A stretch of DNA of 64,000 nucleotides, from the NCBI RefSeq assembly GCF_000346485.2, contig NZ_KQ976354.1:8298039-8362038 (forward strand), read 5' to 3'. The position numbers and the translations under genes are program-made. Under the pieces are notes generated by a model that saw nothing but the letters and a program-made list of their open reading frames with translations, made no database searches and was not told the origin of the DNA. This document shows, piece after piece, positions 18,657 through 27,572 of the stretch; the stretch's first letter is position 1; the number at the start of each line of letters is the position of its first letter. The stretch is from Scytonema hofmannii PCC 7110. GTDB lineage: Bacteria; Cyanobacteriota; Cyanobacteriia; Cyanobacteriales; Nostocaceae.

Positions 18657-21248
18657 ATGTTTTTTAAGTTAACAACAATTTTACAGAAAGCCTTGTATTT
18701 ATTTTTTCAAAAAAAATACCTATATCATCTTATTACTATTTCTCTGCTCTGGAATACCCCATTGCCAGCTAGAGCACAAACCGAAATAACTCCAGATGGT
18801 AGCCTACCTACCAGCATCAACAATATTGGTGAGGGAGTCTATGAAATTACTGGGGGTGGGCAACCCAACAACGGTACCAATCTTTTCCACAGCTTAAAAG
18901 ATTTCTCCATAAAAGCGGGAGACACAGCCCGATTCGTTCATCCTCAAGGTATTGAGAACATTATCACCCGGATCACTGGCGGGTTGCCTTCTCAAATTAA
19001 CGGCACTATTCAAACACTCATAGAAGGTACTACAGATATTGGTCGTGCCAACCTCTTCCTGATCAATCCCAGTGGTATTATCTTTGGAGAAAATGCTCGT
19101 TTAGATATAGGTGGTTCTTTTTTTGCTACCACTGCAGATAAAATAAAATTTGCTGACGGTACGGAATTTGTTGCCACCAACTCTACAGCCAATCCACTGC
19201 TCACAATTAGTGTTCCCATTGGGTTGCAATATGGGTCAACTCCTAACGGTAGTATTCGTGTCAACGGTAACGGTCACAATTTGGGATTCTCCGTTGATTC
19301 TGATTATGTAGATCGGAGTAACCGTCCATTAGGATTGCACTACGGAACCCAAACAGGTAAAAGCATCGCTTTGGTGGGAGCGAATGTGGTCTTGGATGGT
19401 GGAAATGTTACCCTTCCACAAGGGAGAGTGGAAGTTTGGTCAGTCAATAATGGTGAAGTTTCTTTAACCAACAAAAACCAACAAATACAACTTGAACCAG
19501 GGCAAGGAATTAATTACGGTAATATAGAATTGTTGAATGCCGCATCTATTGATACCAGTGGCAACAGTGCAGGTAGCATACAACTGCGAGGGAAAAACAT
19601 TAACCTGACCAATGGTTCAGTCATTTTCACAGACACGATCGGGAATGGGACTCCAGGAACGCTTAATGTCTTGGCTTCTGAATCCGTAAAGGTACAAGGG
19701 ATAGTTAACAATCCCAACAGTCAATATTACAGTGGTATATTTGCTGATGTTGCACCAGACGCAACAGGAAATGGCAGCAACATCACGATCGACACTCAAT
19801 CCTTGCTCTTGATTGATGGGGGTCAAATACAAAGTGCCACTTATGGGATTGGTTCTGCGGGTGATTTATATGTGAAAGCGAAAGATATTCAACTGATTGG
19901 CGATTCTCTACTCGGAGCAAGTGGTCTATTTTCCCCAGTTACACCAGGAGCCACTGGCAATGGAGGTAACGTAAGTATTGAAACTGAAAGTTTAAGAGTT
20001 TTAGCAGGTGCTGAGATTACTACAACTACTTTTGGCGCTGGTAATGGTGGAGAATTAACTATCAAAGCGAATGATATAGAAGTCAAAGGTGTCGCAGAAC
20101 GTACATATATTTTTACAGGTGAAAGTTTAGAAAACCCCAGTGCAATTGCAGCCGCAGTCCAAAAAATCCCAGAATTTGCCAATTCTGGCACTGGTCGGGG
20201 TGGAAATGTAAAGATTCAAACCCAAAATTTGCGTCTTGTGGAAGGTGGTCAAATAGCTTCTGCAACTCTTAGCTTGGGGAATGCTGGGAATTTGCAAGTT
20301 AATGCTAACAATGTTGAATTGATAGGCGTTAGCAAAACTGTTCGTAGTGGATTATTGGCAAGTGCTATCCAAGAGAGTGGCAATGGGGGTAATATCACGG
20401 TTAATGCCAATCAGTTAACTATTCGTGATGGGGCGACTATCAGTGTGAGCAACTTCCAGAGCCAAAACAAAGTGCCTCCTGGTACAGGGGCAGCTGGTAG
20501 CATTCAAATTAATGCCCCTTCTCTGCTCATGAAACAAGGCACAATAACTGCTGATACAAACGCTGGCGATTTTGGGAACATTACAATCCAATCGCAAAAC
20601 ACGCTCATGAGTCGAGGAAGTGGGATTAGTACCAACGCCCTCAACAGTTCCCGTGGTGGAAATCTTACCATTTCTACCAATACTTTAGTCGCTATAGAAA
20701 ATAGTGACATAACTGCAAATGCTCAAAAAGGTTTTGGCGGAAGGGTGGTACTCAATGCCCAAGGTGTTTTTGGGAGTCAGGTTCGCCAACAACAGACTTT
20801 AGAGAGTGATATTACCGCTTCTTCCGAACTAGGACTGGAGTTTAATGGTACGGTGCAAGTCAACACACTAGATGCAGACCTTTCTCGCGGGTTAGTGGAA
20901 CTACCAACAAGTTTAACCGACTCCTCCCAACGAATTGCTACAGGTTGCGCTGCAACAGCAAGAGACAATAGTTTAGTCTTTAGTGGACGAGGTGGGTTAC
21001 CAGAAAATCCCGATAATACCCTACGGGGTCAGACTTTATGGTATGATGTGCGGAATTTGTCAGACTCCCAACAAGCAGAAAGCAAACCTCAAAAAATTGA
21101 CAAGCTGTCTGACATAAGGCAAATGCCAGATGAAAGCATTGTGGAAGCGAAAGGATGGGTTAAGAATTCTAAAGGCGAGTTGGAGTTGGTGGCAGTAGTC
21201 CCATTAGCTACTGCAGGTTTGCCAACTCTTAGTTGTGATGTAAGGTAG
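18657..21248 (+). CDS. Filamentous haemagglutinin N-terminal domain exoprotein (TpsA-like)
   Basis: A two-partner-secretion-type exoprotein of 863 residues. A signal peptide (ISLLWNTPLPARAQ) precedes the haemagglutinin N-terminal TPS domain with the motifs NNGTNLFHSLKDFSI, NIITRITGG and NLFLINPSGIIFGENA, and then degenerate beta-helix repeats rich in GNGG and GNAG. It ends with a cyanobacterial C-terminal tail (RGGLPENPDNTLRG, VEAKGWVKNSKGELELVA) and two Cys residues. TpsA proteins are exported through a TpsB/ShlB-type outer-membrane barrel, which is not encoded in this window. It is a single gene following the metalloprotease; a role in surface adhesion is from the family. Confidence 0.9.
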   Translation: MFFKLTTILQKALYLFFQKKYLYHLITISLLWNTPLPARAQTEITPDGSLPTSINNIGEGVYEITGGGQPNNGTNLFHSLKDFSIKAGDTARFVHPQGIENIITRITGGLPSQINGTIQTLIEGTTDIGRANLFLINPSGIIFGENARLDIGGSFFATTADKIKFADGTEFVATNSTANPLLTISVPIGLQYGSTPNGSIRVNGNGHNLGFSVDSDYVDRSNRPLGLHYGTQTGKSIALVGANVVLDGGNVTLPQGRVEVWSVNNGEVSLTNKNQQIQLEPGQGINYGNIELLNAASIDTSGNSAGSIQLRGKNINLTNGSVIFTDTIGNGTPGTLNVLASESVKVQGIVNNPNSQYYSGIFADVAPDATGNGSNITIDTQSLLLIDGGQIQSATYGIGSAGDLYVKAKDIQLIGDSLLGASGLFSPVTPGATGNGGNVSIETESLRVLAGAEITTTTFGAGNGGELTIKANDIEVKGVAERTYIFTGESLENPSAIAAAVQKIPEFANSGTGRGGNVKIQTQNLRLVEGGQIASATLSLGNAGNLQVNANNVELIGVSKTVRSGLLASAIQESGNGGNITVNANQLTIRDGATISVSNFQSQNKVPPGTGAAGSIQINAPSLLMKQGTITADTNAGDFGNITIQSQNTLMSRGSGISTNALNSSRGGNLTISTNTLVAIENSDITANAQKGFGGRVVLNAQGVFGSQVRQQQTLESDITASSELGLEFNGTVQVNTLDADLSRGLVELPTSLTDSSQRIATGCAATARDNSLVFSGRGGLPENPDNTLRGQTLWYDVRNLSDSQQAESKPQKIDKLSDIRQMPDESIVEAKGWVKNSKGELELVAVVPLATAGLPTLSCDVR

Positions 21249-21275
21249 ATATTCGGCTAGTTTGCAAGGGTTACA

Positions 21276-21308
21276 AGATCCCCGACTTCTTTAAAAAGTC
21301 GGGGATCT
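21276..21308. terminator. AGATCCCCGACTT hairpin after the exoprotein gene
   Basis: An inverted repeat with a 13-bp stem (AGATCCCCGACTT / AAGTCGGGGATCT) lies 27 bp after the stop. It has no T-run. A near-identical palindrome lies at 40439-40471, so it is a dispersed REP-like unit that may also terminate transcription. Confidence 0.55.
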
Positions 21309-21491
21309 AAACTTACTTTTAGCAAGATAAGAACATTTTCCGCAAGAATATGAAAGACAGCAGCGTAGGTCATTCGGTAATCTTTCTATATTAGGAAGAA
21401 GAATACCATTTGTACACAGCTGGGGCATACCGAAAACAATGTTAAATAGAATTTTGAGGCTGTTGTTAAGAAAATAGGACGCTAGCTCATT

Positions 21492-23198
21492 ATGGTTAAG
21501 TCTTATACATTACAGCCAGAAAAGACAGAAGAGAGCGATCGCCTTCCTCACGATTTGCTCTTTTATCTGGTCACTTCCATCCTCCTACACGCCATCCTAT
21601 TATTTGGCGTCGATTATTGGTGGCAAGTTTTTCAGCCCAATCGAGAGAAAGAACTTTCTCAACCCATTCCAATAGAATATCTTGAAGTTGCTCCTGAACC
21701 AGCAAAGACACCTCCAGAAACCTCAAAACGAGCTGCCAGAGATTCTGTTAACGGTGGCAAAATTAAACAGAAAAGTTCCATTTCTGTTACAAAATCGGCA
21801 TCACCAGCAAAATCTACACCAAGCGCACTTCGCCCTCAAACCTTATCCGAACCAGAAGCAGCAACAGGATCGCCACCGCAACAATCGGCGCAACAACCAG
21901 CCAGATCGCCAAATTCATCATCTCAACAACTGCAATCTCAACCATCAAAAACAGTAACGTCTCCTGTCACGCAACCAACAGAACCTAACATTGCTCAATC
22001 TGAAGTTCCCTTCAATACTTCTCCAGAACCGCAACTTCCACAAACAAAGGAAACTCCGTCTGTTGTACCATTACCAACACCCAAACCACAGCCAATCGAA
22101 ACTCCAAGCGACACAACCGCATTAACCAACAAACTCAGACAATCAACTATTGCGCGTCGCGTTCGGGCATTACCAACACCCAAACCACAGCCAATCGAAA
22201 CTCCCCGTGACACAACCGCATTAACCAACAAACTCAGACAATCAACTATTGCGCGTCGCGTTCGGGCATTACCAACACCCAAACCACAGCCAATCGAAAC
22301 TCCCCGTGACACAACCGCATTAACCAACAAACTCAGGCAATCAACTGTTGCACGTCGCGTTAGGATATTACCAACACCCAAACCACAGCCAAGAGCAACT
22401 CCAAGCGACACAACAGCACTGACTCGTCGCATCACAACACCCAAACCACAGCCATCAGCTTACGAAAACCTCACCCCTAAACCTTCCTTGCAAGCGCTTC
22501 GGCGTGGTGCAATCAGGGAGAAGTTCCAAGAAAATAGTCAGATCCCAGCACCAACTCCATCTGCGATACCGCTACAATCCAAACCCCAGCAAACAACTAT
22601 TGCTCGCAGTACTGCTTTTTCAAACTCTAAACCCAATCAAACAAATGTTGCTCCTGCAGCTAAACCAACAAATCGATCGCAAAAACTAGCAGCAAGCCCT
22701 TCGTCTGAGCAATTGCAACCTCGGTCAATTCAAAGCACACCATCTAAAGTGAAGCCATCCCAAAAATCAGGAGCAGCAAGTCGTTTGGGCGGTCCAGTCA
22801 GTTTATCAAGTCGTAATATTGAGGAGAATTTAGCAGCCCTCACCGATTCCAATCCGAACAACCGAACTTTTGATGGTATTGATGCTCGTAAAGATGACTT
22901 GGGTCTTTATCTCGAACAATTGCAGCGACAGGTGAAGCAGCAGTGGATACCCGGACTTACCCAATATTCCCGCCGAACAGTCCTTCACTTTACTATTAGT
23001 CGTTCGGGTCGAGTCACCGGTCTCCAAGTTGCACGACAATCTGGATTCAACGCTATTGATGAAGCTGCACTGAGCGCTGTCCAGCGAGCAGCACCTTTTG
23101 CTCCTTTACCGACTACATATTCTGAAAACTATCTATCCATTGAATTTACATTTAGTATTAACGTTTATGGGCAACTTGATTTATTTATGGGGCAATAG
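21492..23198 (+). CDS. TonB family protein with proline-rich repeat linker
   Basis: TonB couples the proton-motive force to outer-membrane transporters or surface machinery. In 568 residues: an N-terminal TM helix (LFYLVTSILLHAILLFGVDYW), a very long Pro/Gln/Ser-rich periplasmic linker (about 60-440), and a C-terminal TonB domain (about 470-565) with VLHFTISRSGRVTGLQVARQSG and DEAALSAVQRAAPFAPLP. The linker contains a 33-residue unit (TPKPQPIETP...STIARRVR) repeated three times exactly plus partial copies. No ExbB/ExbD genes are adjacent. It follows the exoprotein gene by 244 bp in the same direction. Confidence 0.85.
   Translation: MVKSYTLQPEKTEESDRLPHDLLFYLVTSILLHAILLFGVDYWWQVFQPNREKELSQPIPIEYLEVAPEPAKTPPETSKRAARDSVNGGKIKQKSSISVTKSASPAKSTPSALRPQTLSEPEAATGSPPQQSAQQPARSPNSSSQQLQSQPSKTVTSPVTQPTEPNIAQSEVPFNTSPEPQLPQTKETPSVVPLPTPKPQPIETPSDTTALTNKLRQSTIARRVRALPTPKPQPIETPRDTTALTNKLRQSTIARRVRALPTPKPQPIETPRDTTALTNKLRQSTVARRVRILPTPKPQPRATPSDTTALTRRITTPKPQPSAYENLTPKPSLQALRRGAIREKFQENSQIPAPTPSAIPLQSKPQQTTIARSTAFSNSKPNQTNVAPAAKPTNRSQKLAASPSSEQLQPRSIQSTPSKVKPSQKSGAASRLGGPVSLSSRNIEENLAALTDSNPNNRTFDGIDARKDDLGLYLEQLQRQVKQQWIPGLTQYSRRTVLHFTISRSGRVTGLQVARQSGFNAIDEAALSAVQRAAPFAPLPTTYSENYLSIEFTFSINVYGQLDLFMGQ
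22071..22466 (+). repeat. 99-bp tandem repeat inside the TonB gene
   Basis: Units begin at 22071, 22170 and 22269 with a diverged fourth at 22368 and a partial fifth at about 22438. The first three are nearly identical at the DNA level, including synonymous positions, which points to recent expansion. Each encodes 33 residues, so the reading frame is kept. Confidence 0.9.
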
Positions 23199-23249
23199 GG
23201 ACAGTGAAATAGGAAAATAAACAATGAGATTTAAGCACATGGGGTCACA

Positions 23250-23645
23250 ATGAAAGTTGGTACAGCATACACAAGATTGCTTGTCAAAGACTGGAAAGCT
23301 TGCTTTTTGTTCTACAAAGAGGTTATTGAATTTGATGTTGCAGTGGTCGATGAAGAAGCCGGATATGCTGAGTTTAAAGCCGGAGAGATGCGGTTAACTC
23401 TATTTCGACGACAGGAAATGGCACAAATGATTCACAATGCCGATCAGCCTGCTCACGCCGAATGCCAAGACACTGTAGCTTTAATTTTTGTCGTACAAGA
23501 TTTAGAAGAAGAATATCAAAGATTAAGGCATAAAGGCGTGCATTTTACTGCCGCACCTATGAATAATCCTTATTACAACCTCAAAACAGCTTATCTTCGA
23601 GATCCAGACGGCACTCTCATTGGTCTGTACCAATATTTAGTGTAA
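23250..23645 (+). CDS. VOC (glyoxalase/bleomycin-resistance) family protein
   Basis: 131 residues with the vicinal-oxygen-chelate fold: YTRLLVKDWKACFLFYKEVIEF at the start, a central FVVQDLEEEYQRL and the end signature AYLRDPDGTLIGLYQ. It is short, one VOC unit, acting as a homodimer in the family. The substrate cannot be inferred. It sits 40 bp before the REC-flavoprotein gene in the same direction, so the two are probably cotranscribed. Confidence 0.85.
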   Translation: MKVGTAYTRLLVKDWKACFLFYKEVIEFDVAVVDEEAGYAEFKAGEMRLTLFRRQEMAQMIHNADQPAHAECQDTVALIFVVQDLEEEYQRLRHKGVHFTAAPMNNPYYNLKTAYLRDPDGTLIGLYQYLV

Positions 23646-23685
23646 ACTACACCAGGAATTTAATAAGGGAGGTTGTCAAAGCGCT

Positions 23686-25353
23686 ATGGCTCCGAAACCT
23701 GTAATTATGACGGTGGACGACGATCCAGAAGTTTTACAAGCTGTGGCGCGGGATCTACGCCAAGAATATGGCGATCGCTTCAGAATCATCCGCGCCGAAT
23801 CTGGTGCTAGTGCGATCGAAGCGTTAGAACAACTCAAACTCCGCAATCAGCCAGTGGCATTATTTTTAGTCGATCAACGGATGCCACAAATGTCTGGAGT
23901 GGAATTTTTGGAACAAGCAATGTCAATGTTTCCTGATGCAAAACGGGCATTATTGACTGCTTATGCAGATACTGATGCTGCCATTCGCGCTATCAACACC
24001 ACCAAAATCGATTACTACTTGATGAAACCGTGGGACCCACCAGAAGAACGTTTGTACCCAGTGCTTGACGATTTGTTGGATTACTGGGTAGCAGATTTCC
24101 GTCCACCATTTGAAGGCATTCGTGTCATTGGCAACCGTTGGTCTCCCCATTCCCATCAACTAAAGGACTTTTTAGCACGAAATCAACTGCCTTATCAGTG
24201 GTTGGATATTGAGCTATCGGAAGAAGCACAAAAATTAGTTGAATATGCTGAGTGCGATCAATTACAATTACCTCTCGTTCTTTTTGCTGACGGTTCCAAT
24301 CTCATACAGCCAACCAACCTCCAGGTTGCTGAGAAAATGGGGCTGCGGACTCAAGCAGAAAAGCCATTTTACGATTTAATTATCATTGGTGGCGGACCTG
24401 CGGGTTTAGCAGCTGCGGTATATGGAGCATCAGAAGGGTTACGCACCGTGATGATTGAACGAGAAGCTCCTGGAGGTCAAGCAGGCACAAGTTCGCGTAT
24501 TGAAAATTACCTTGGTTTTCCTGTGGGGTTGAGTGGGGGAGACTTAGCGCGACGTGCTGTCACGCAGGCAAAACGCTTTGGTGTTGAGATTCTAACACCA
24601 CAAGAAGTTACGGGTATTCGATTACAAGACCAGTATCGAATTGTACAATTAGGAGATGGGAATGAAATCAGTTGCCATGCCATGATTTTGGCATTAGGTG
24701 TATCGTGGCGGCGGTTAGATATTCCTGGGCTAGAACGTTTGACAGGCGCAGGGGTTTACTACGGTGCGGCGCAGAGTGAAGCTTTGAGTTGCCAAGGAGA
24801 AGAAGTATACATCATTGGAGGCGCAAACTCTGCAGGACAAGCAGCAATGTACTTTTCTCGGTACGCCAAGCACATCACCATGTTAGTACGTGCTGATTCT
24901 TTGACAAAGAGTATGTCGCAATACTTAATCGACCAAATTGCAGAAACACCAAATATTACAGTAAAAACACAGACTAGTGTGATAGAAGTAAAAGGCGAGA
25001 CAAGTTTAGAAGCAATGACTCTTCAAAACTCCTTAACTGGTGAAACACAAACTGTTCGTGCAACTTCTTTGTTTATTTTTATTGGCGCAGTTCCTCGTAC
25101 CGACTGGTTAGATGGAGCGATCGCAAGAGACGAACGAGGTTACATTTTAACAGGTTCAGACTTGCAAAAAGATGGGAGTCCCATTAAAGGATGGACATTA
25201 GAACGCGATCCCTTTTTACTAGAGACAAACATCCCCGGTATTTTTGCAGTAGGAGATGTGCGCCATGGTTCGATAAAGCGAGTTGCTTCCGGAGTCGGAG
25301 AGGGGTCAATTTGCGTTCAGTTTGTTCATCGCTACCTCAGCAACGTGTTGTAA
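23686..25353 (+). CDS. Response-regulator / thioredoxin-reductase-like flavoprotein fusion, redox cysteines absent
   Basis: 555 residues. REC domain at 1-125 with acidic residues VDDDPEV and phospho-acceptor Asp in LFLVDQRMPQMSG; next a glutaredoxin-like segment at about 145-215 in which the usual CxxC position reads WSPHSH; then a thioredoxin-reductase-type FAD/NAD(P) module with IIIGGGPAGLAAA (about 229) and VYIIGGANSAGQAA (about 373), ending with FAVGDVR. The position of the reductase CxxC reads VYYGAAQSEA (about 358). The fusion class is annotated as thioredoxin-disulfide reductase, but disulfide reduction is not supported here by any CxxC. REC phosphorylation may gate the oxidoreductase; the nearby CNB kinases are candidate partners. 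Confidence 0.9.
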   Translation: MAPKPVIMTVDDDPEVLQAVARDLRQEYGDRFRIIRAESGASAIEALEQLKLRNQPVALFLVDQRMPQMSGVEFLEQAMSMFPDAKRALLTAYADTDAAIRAINTTKIDYYLMKPWDPPEERLYPVLDDLLDYWVADFRPPFEGIRVIGNRWSPHSHQLKDFLARNQLPYQWLDIELSEEAQKLVEYAECDQLQLPLVLFADGSNLIQPTNLQVAEKMGLRTQAEKPFYDLIIIGGGPAGLAAAVYGASEGLRTVMIEREAPGGQAGTSSRIENYLGFPVGLSGGDLARRAVTQAKRFGVEILTPQEVTGIRLQDQYRIVQLGDGNEISCHAMILALGVSWRRLDIPGLERLTGAGVYYGAAQSEALSCQGEEVYIIGGANSAGQAAMYFSRYAKHITMLVRADSLTKSMSQYLIDQIAETPNITVKTQTSVIEVKGETSLEAMTLQNSLTGETQTVRATSLFIFIGAVPRTDWLDGAIARDERGYILTGSDLQKDGSPIKGWTLERDPFLLETNIPGIFAVGDVRHGSIKRVASGVGEGSICVQFVHRYLSNVL

Positions 25354-25656
25354 GCATACATTACGTAGGTTGGGTTGAGGAACGAAACCCAACATTGAAC
25401 CCTTATTGTGAGATTTCGTTGCTCAATCAAACCCACGATGTCTTAATGTTTACTTTATAAATCATCTCTTAGAGGTTAGTAGGGGCGCAAGGCATTGCGC
25501 CCGTACAGTCGTTAATTGTTAAAATAAAAAAATATAGCAATTCTCATATTGTGAGGTACAGGAAGAAAAAATTAACCGCACCCTGTAGCGGATGGACGCA
25601 GATGAATTTGTACTTCCGTAGAGTCAGAAACGTTATTTAGATGGGAGACTTTTATT
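25354..25656. repeat. 303-bp gap with repeat palindromes
   Basis: Contains the hairpin GTAGGTTGGGTTGAGGAACG-AAACCCAAC (25364-25393) and AGGGGCGCAAGGCATTGCGCCCGTACAG (25480-25507, split palindrome GGGCGCAA/TTGCGCCC). Related GCGCAA...TTGCGCCCC sequences occur at about 32456 and 58410. No gene is seen. Confidence 0.55.
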
Positions 25657-26286
25657 ATGGTCACAACCATAACACCCGCAGAAACCAGAACCATACTTGA
25701 AAACATTAGCTGGCAAACGTTCAAAAGTATGCTGGCTGACATGGGATCGGGGCGTAACACCAGACTCGCTTATGACAATGGAATAGTAGAAATTATGTCT
25801 CCACATAAGGCACATGAAAACCCCAACCGCTTAATCGAAGCTTTTATTGGGGTGTTATGTGAAGAACTGGGCTTGGAAATTAGCCGCACTGGCTCGCTGA
25901 CTTTAACAAGAGATGACTTGGAGAAGGGAGGGGAGCCAGACAGTAGCTACTACATTCAAAATGAGTTCTTAGTTAGAGATAAGGAAAAAATAGATTTAAG
26001 CGAAGATCCACCACCAGATCTTGTACTTGAAGTGGAGTACTCACGTTCTGCCGTAAATAAATTGAATCTTTACGCAGCAATTGGCATCCCTGAATTCTGG
26101 CGGTACAACGGTAGTATCCTGCGGATTTACAGACTCAGTGGCAAGCAATATTCAGAAGTTCAAAGTAGTCCTACCTTTGCCCCTGTACCAGTGAAAGAAA
26201 TTCCTCAATTTATTGAAGCGGCTAGAAAAAATGGGGAAATGGCAACGACTCGTGCTTTCCGTACTTGGGTTAAGAGCTTAATATGA
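25657..26286 (+). CDS. Uma2 family endonuclease-like protein (DUF820)
   Basis: 209 residues of the PD-(D/E)XK-fold Uma2 family, hugely expanded in cyanobacteria with unclear biological role. Visible blocks: TFKSMLADMG near the start, LAYDNGIVEIMSP, ELGLEISRTGSLTLTRDDLEKGGEPDSSYYIQ with the acidic residues of the active site, PPPDLVLEVEYSRSAVNKLNLYAAIGIPEFWRY with the core Asp and Glu-x-Glu. It appears full length. It is a single gene between the flavoprotein and a broken haemagglutinin fragment. Confidence 0.9.
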   Translation: MVTTITPAETRTILENISWQTFKSMLADMGSGRNTRLAYDNGIVEIMSPHKAHENPNRLIEAFIGVLCEELGLEISRTGSLTLTRDDLEKGGEPDSSYYIQNEFLVRDKEKIDLSEDPPPDLVLEVEYSRSAVNKLNLYAAIGIPEFWRYNGSILRIYRLSGKQYSEVQSSPTFAPVPVKEIPQFIEAARKNGEMATTRAFRTWVKSLI

Positions 26287-26305
26287 GCGACTACTTTTTA
26301 AGGAC

Positions 26306-26436
26306 TATAGCAGTCCTATTTGATAGGTAAAACTGATTAACCGCCTTCGGATAGCGTATCCGTAAGGACATAGACGAAAAGAGCAAGGGAGAAAAGAGAG
26401 AACAGAGAATTTTACAAATGATTTAGGATTGCTATA
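26306..26436. repeat. MITE-like element with TATAGCARTCCT ends
   Basis: TATAGCAGTCCT at 26306-26317 is matched in inverted orientation by AGGATTGCTATA at 26425-26436, bounding about 130 bp with no coding content. Similar AGGATTGCTATA sequences occur alone at about 16408 and 36132. The rest of the 310-bp gap (26287-26596) is AT-rich. Confidence 0.45.
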
Positions 26437-26596
26437 TATGTAATGAGGCTGTACTCTTCGTTTTCACCATCGTGACCTCAATGTTAGAGCCATGTTAAAG
26501 AAATTTATACATTTAGATGGCTAGTGAATTTATTTTTTCTCTTTAATTTAAAATATTTTTGGTCAACAAAGTCTTCATAAGGTCAAGAAAAATTTC

Positions 26597-27115
26597 ATGT
26601 TTACGAAAAGCTGGCTCAGTTGGTTTTGGCAGTCGGGACTTGTGGGTTTGTTGACTTTAATGGGAGTGGGAGAAGGTGCGTTTGGGGGCGTCGAGTCGAA
26701 AACACTGGCTCAGTCTAACCAAACTTCCTCAGTAGGAACTGTAGTTACAGTTAACGGTAACGTCTTTGAAATTACAGGAGGTACGACCGTTGGTGTACAA
26801 ACTGGAGCAGTTGGCAATGGTGGTCACATTACTCTTCAAACTGGTTCAGTGTCTTTATTTGGAGGTGGGCAGCTCAATGCAAATATGTTTGGACAGGGCA
26901 AGGCAGGTAATATTTCTATTCAGGCTACGGATGCTGTCTCCCTAAGAAATGCCTTTGTCTTTAGCAACCTGGGACCAGGCGGTGAAGGTCAGGGGGGAGA
27001 TATTCGCTTAAGTGCTAGGTCGCTTTCTTTGACTGATGGTACTCAATTAGTTGCTAGTTCTGGCGGACGTGGAAACGCTGGCAATATCTTTTGCCTAATG
27101 GAAAACTTGTTTTGA
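26597..27115 (+). pseudogene. Broken haemagglutinin/S-layer-type exoprotein fragment
   Basis: 172 residues. A signal-peptide-like start is followed by VNGNVFEITGGTT, which is the normal beginning of a TPS-type exoprotein, but it then jumps directly into beta-helix repeats (GNGGHITLQTGSVSLFGGGQL, GKAGNISIQATDAVSL) without the haemagglutinin N-terminal domain, and ends abruptly in a non-family tail (FCLMENLF). Compared with the intact 863-residue gene at 18657, it has lost an internal block and the 3' part. A different open frame follows (about 27102-27259) that ends in ELFGISEKLMSKLIDE and looks like the tail of another lost gene. Confidence 0.7.
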
Positions 27116-27272
27116 GTCGAGAGTGCTCTCAATAGTATTCCCGATCTTTCGTTTTGGTCGTTGGACAGATAAGATAAGACGTCTGGTTCACAAAAACTTT
27201 TTAGAAATGGAGTTGTTTGGCATTTCTGAAAAACTAATGTCAAAATTGATTGATGAGTAAGAGGTAACAGCC

Positions 27273-27491
27273 ATGCAGGAAATAACTCTCGCTGAAGCGT
27301 CTAAAAACTTGCCGGAATTAATTGAAGCTGTGAAGAGTGGAGAAGAAATTGTCATCACAGAAGACAATAAGCCCGTTGTCCAACTCACTCTTGTATTGCC
27401 TGTTAAGCGTCGTCCTCTATTTGGAAGCGCTAAAGACTTGATTACAGTATCAGATGATTTTGACGAACCATTAGAGGACTTTAAGGAATAG
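27273..27491 (+). CDS. Phd/YefM-type antitoxin, no adjacent toxin
   Basis: 72 residues with the typical start MQEITLAEASKNLPELIEAV and ITEDNKPVVQL of the Phd/YefM DNA-binding antitoxins, plus an acidic tail DFDEPLEDFKE that would contact a toxin. No PIN or RelE-like gene follows; the next gene is a histidine kinase 81 bp downstream. It is probably an orphan, possibly left after toxin loss. It lies at the edge of the broken exoprotein region. Confidence 0.8.
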   Translation: MQEITLAEASKNLPELIEAVKSGEEIVITEDNKPVVQLTLVLPVKRRPLFGSAKDLITVSDDFDEPLEDFKE

Positions 27492-27572
27492 TTTTGAGTG
27501 CTGATTCAGCCTTTGATACCTATTCAATTCAGCGACTTTGGTAATTAAAAATATTCTTATAAAGGAATTGCC

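Noticed and set aside
21995-22444. Long minus-strand frame opposite the TonB gene
   Set aside because: It mirrors the 99-bp repeats (cysteine and glycine-rich repeats); a shadow of the proline-rich linker.
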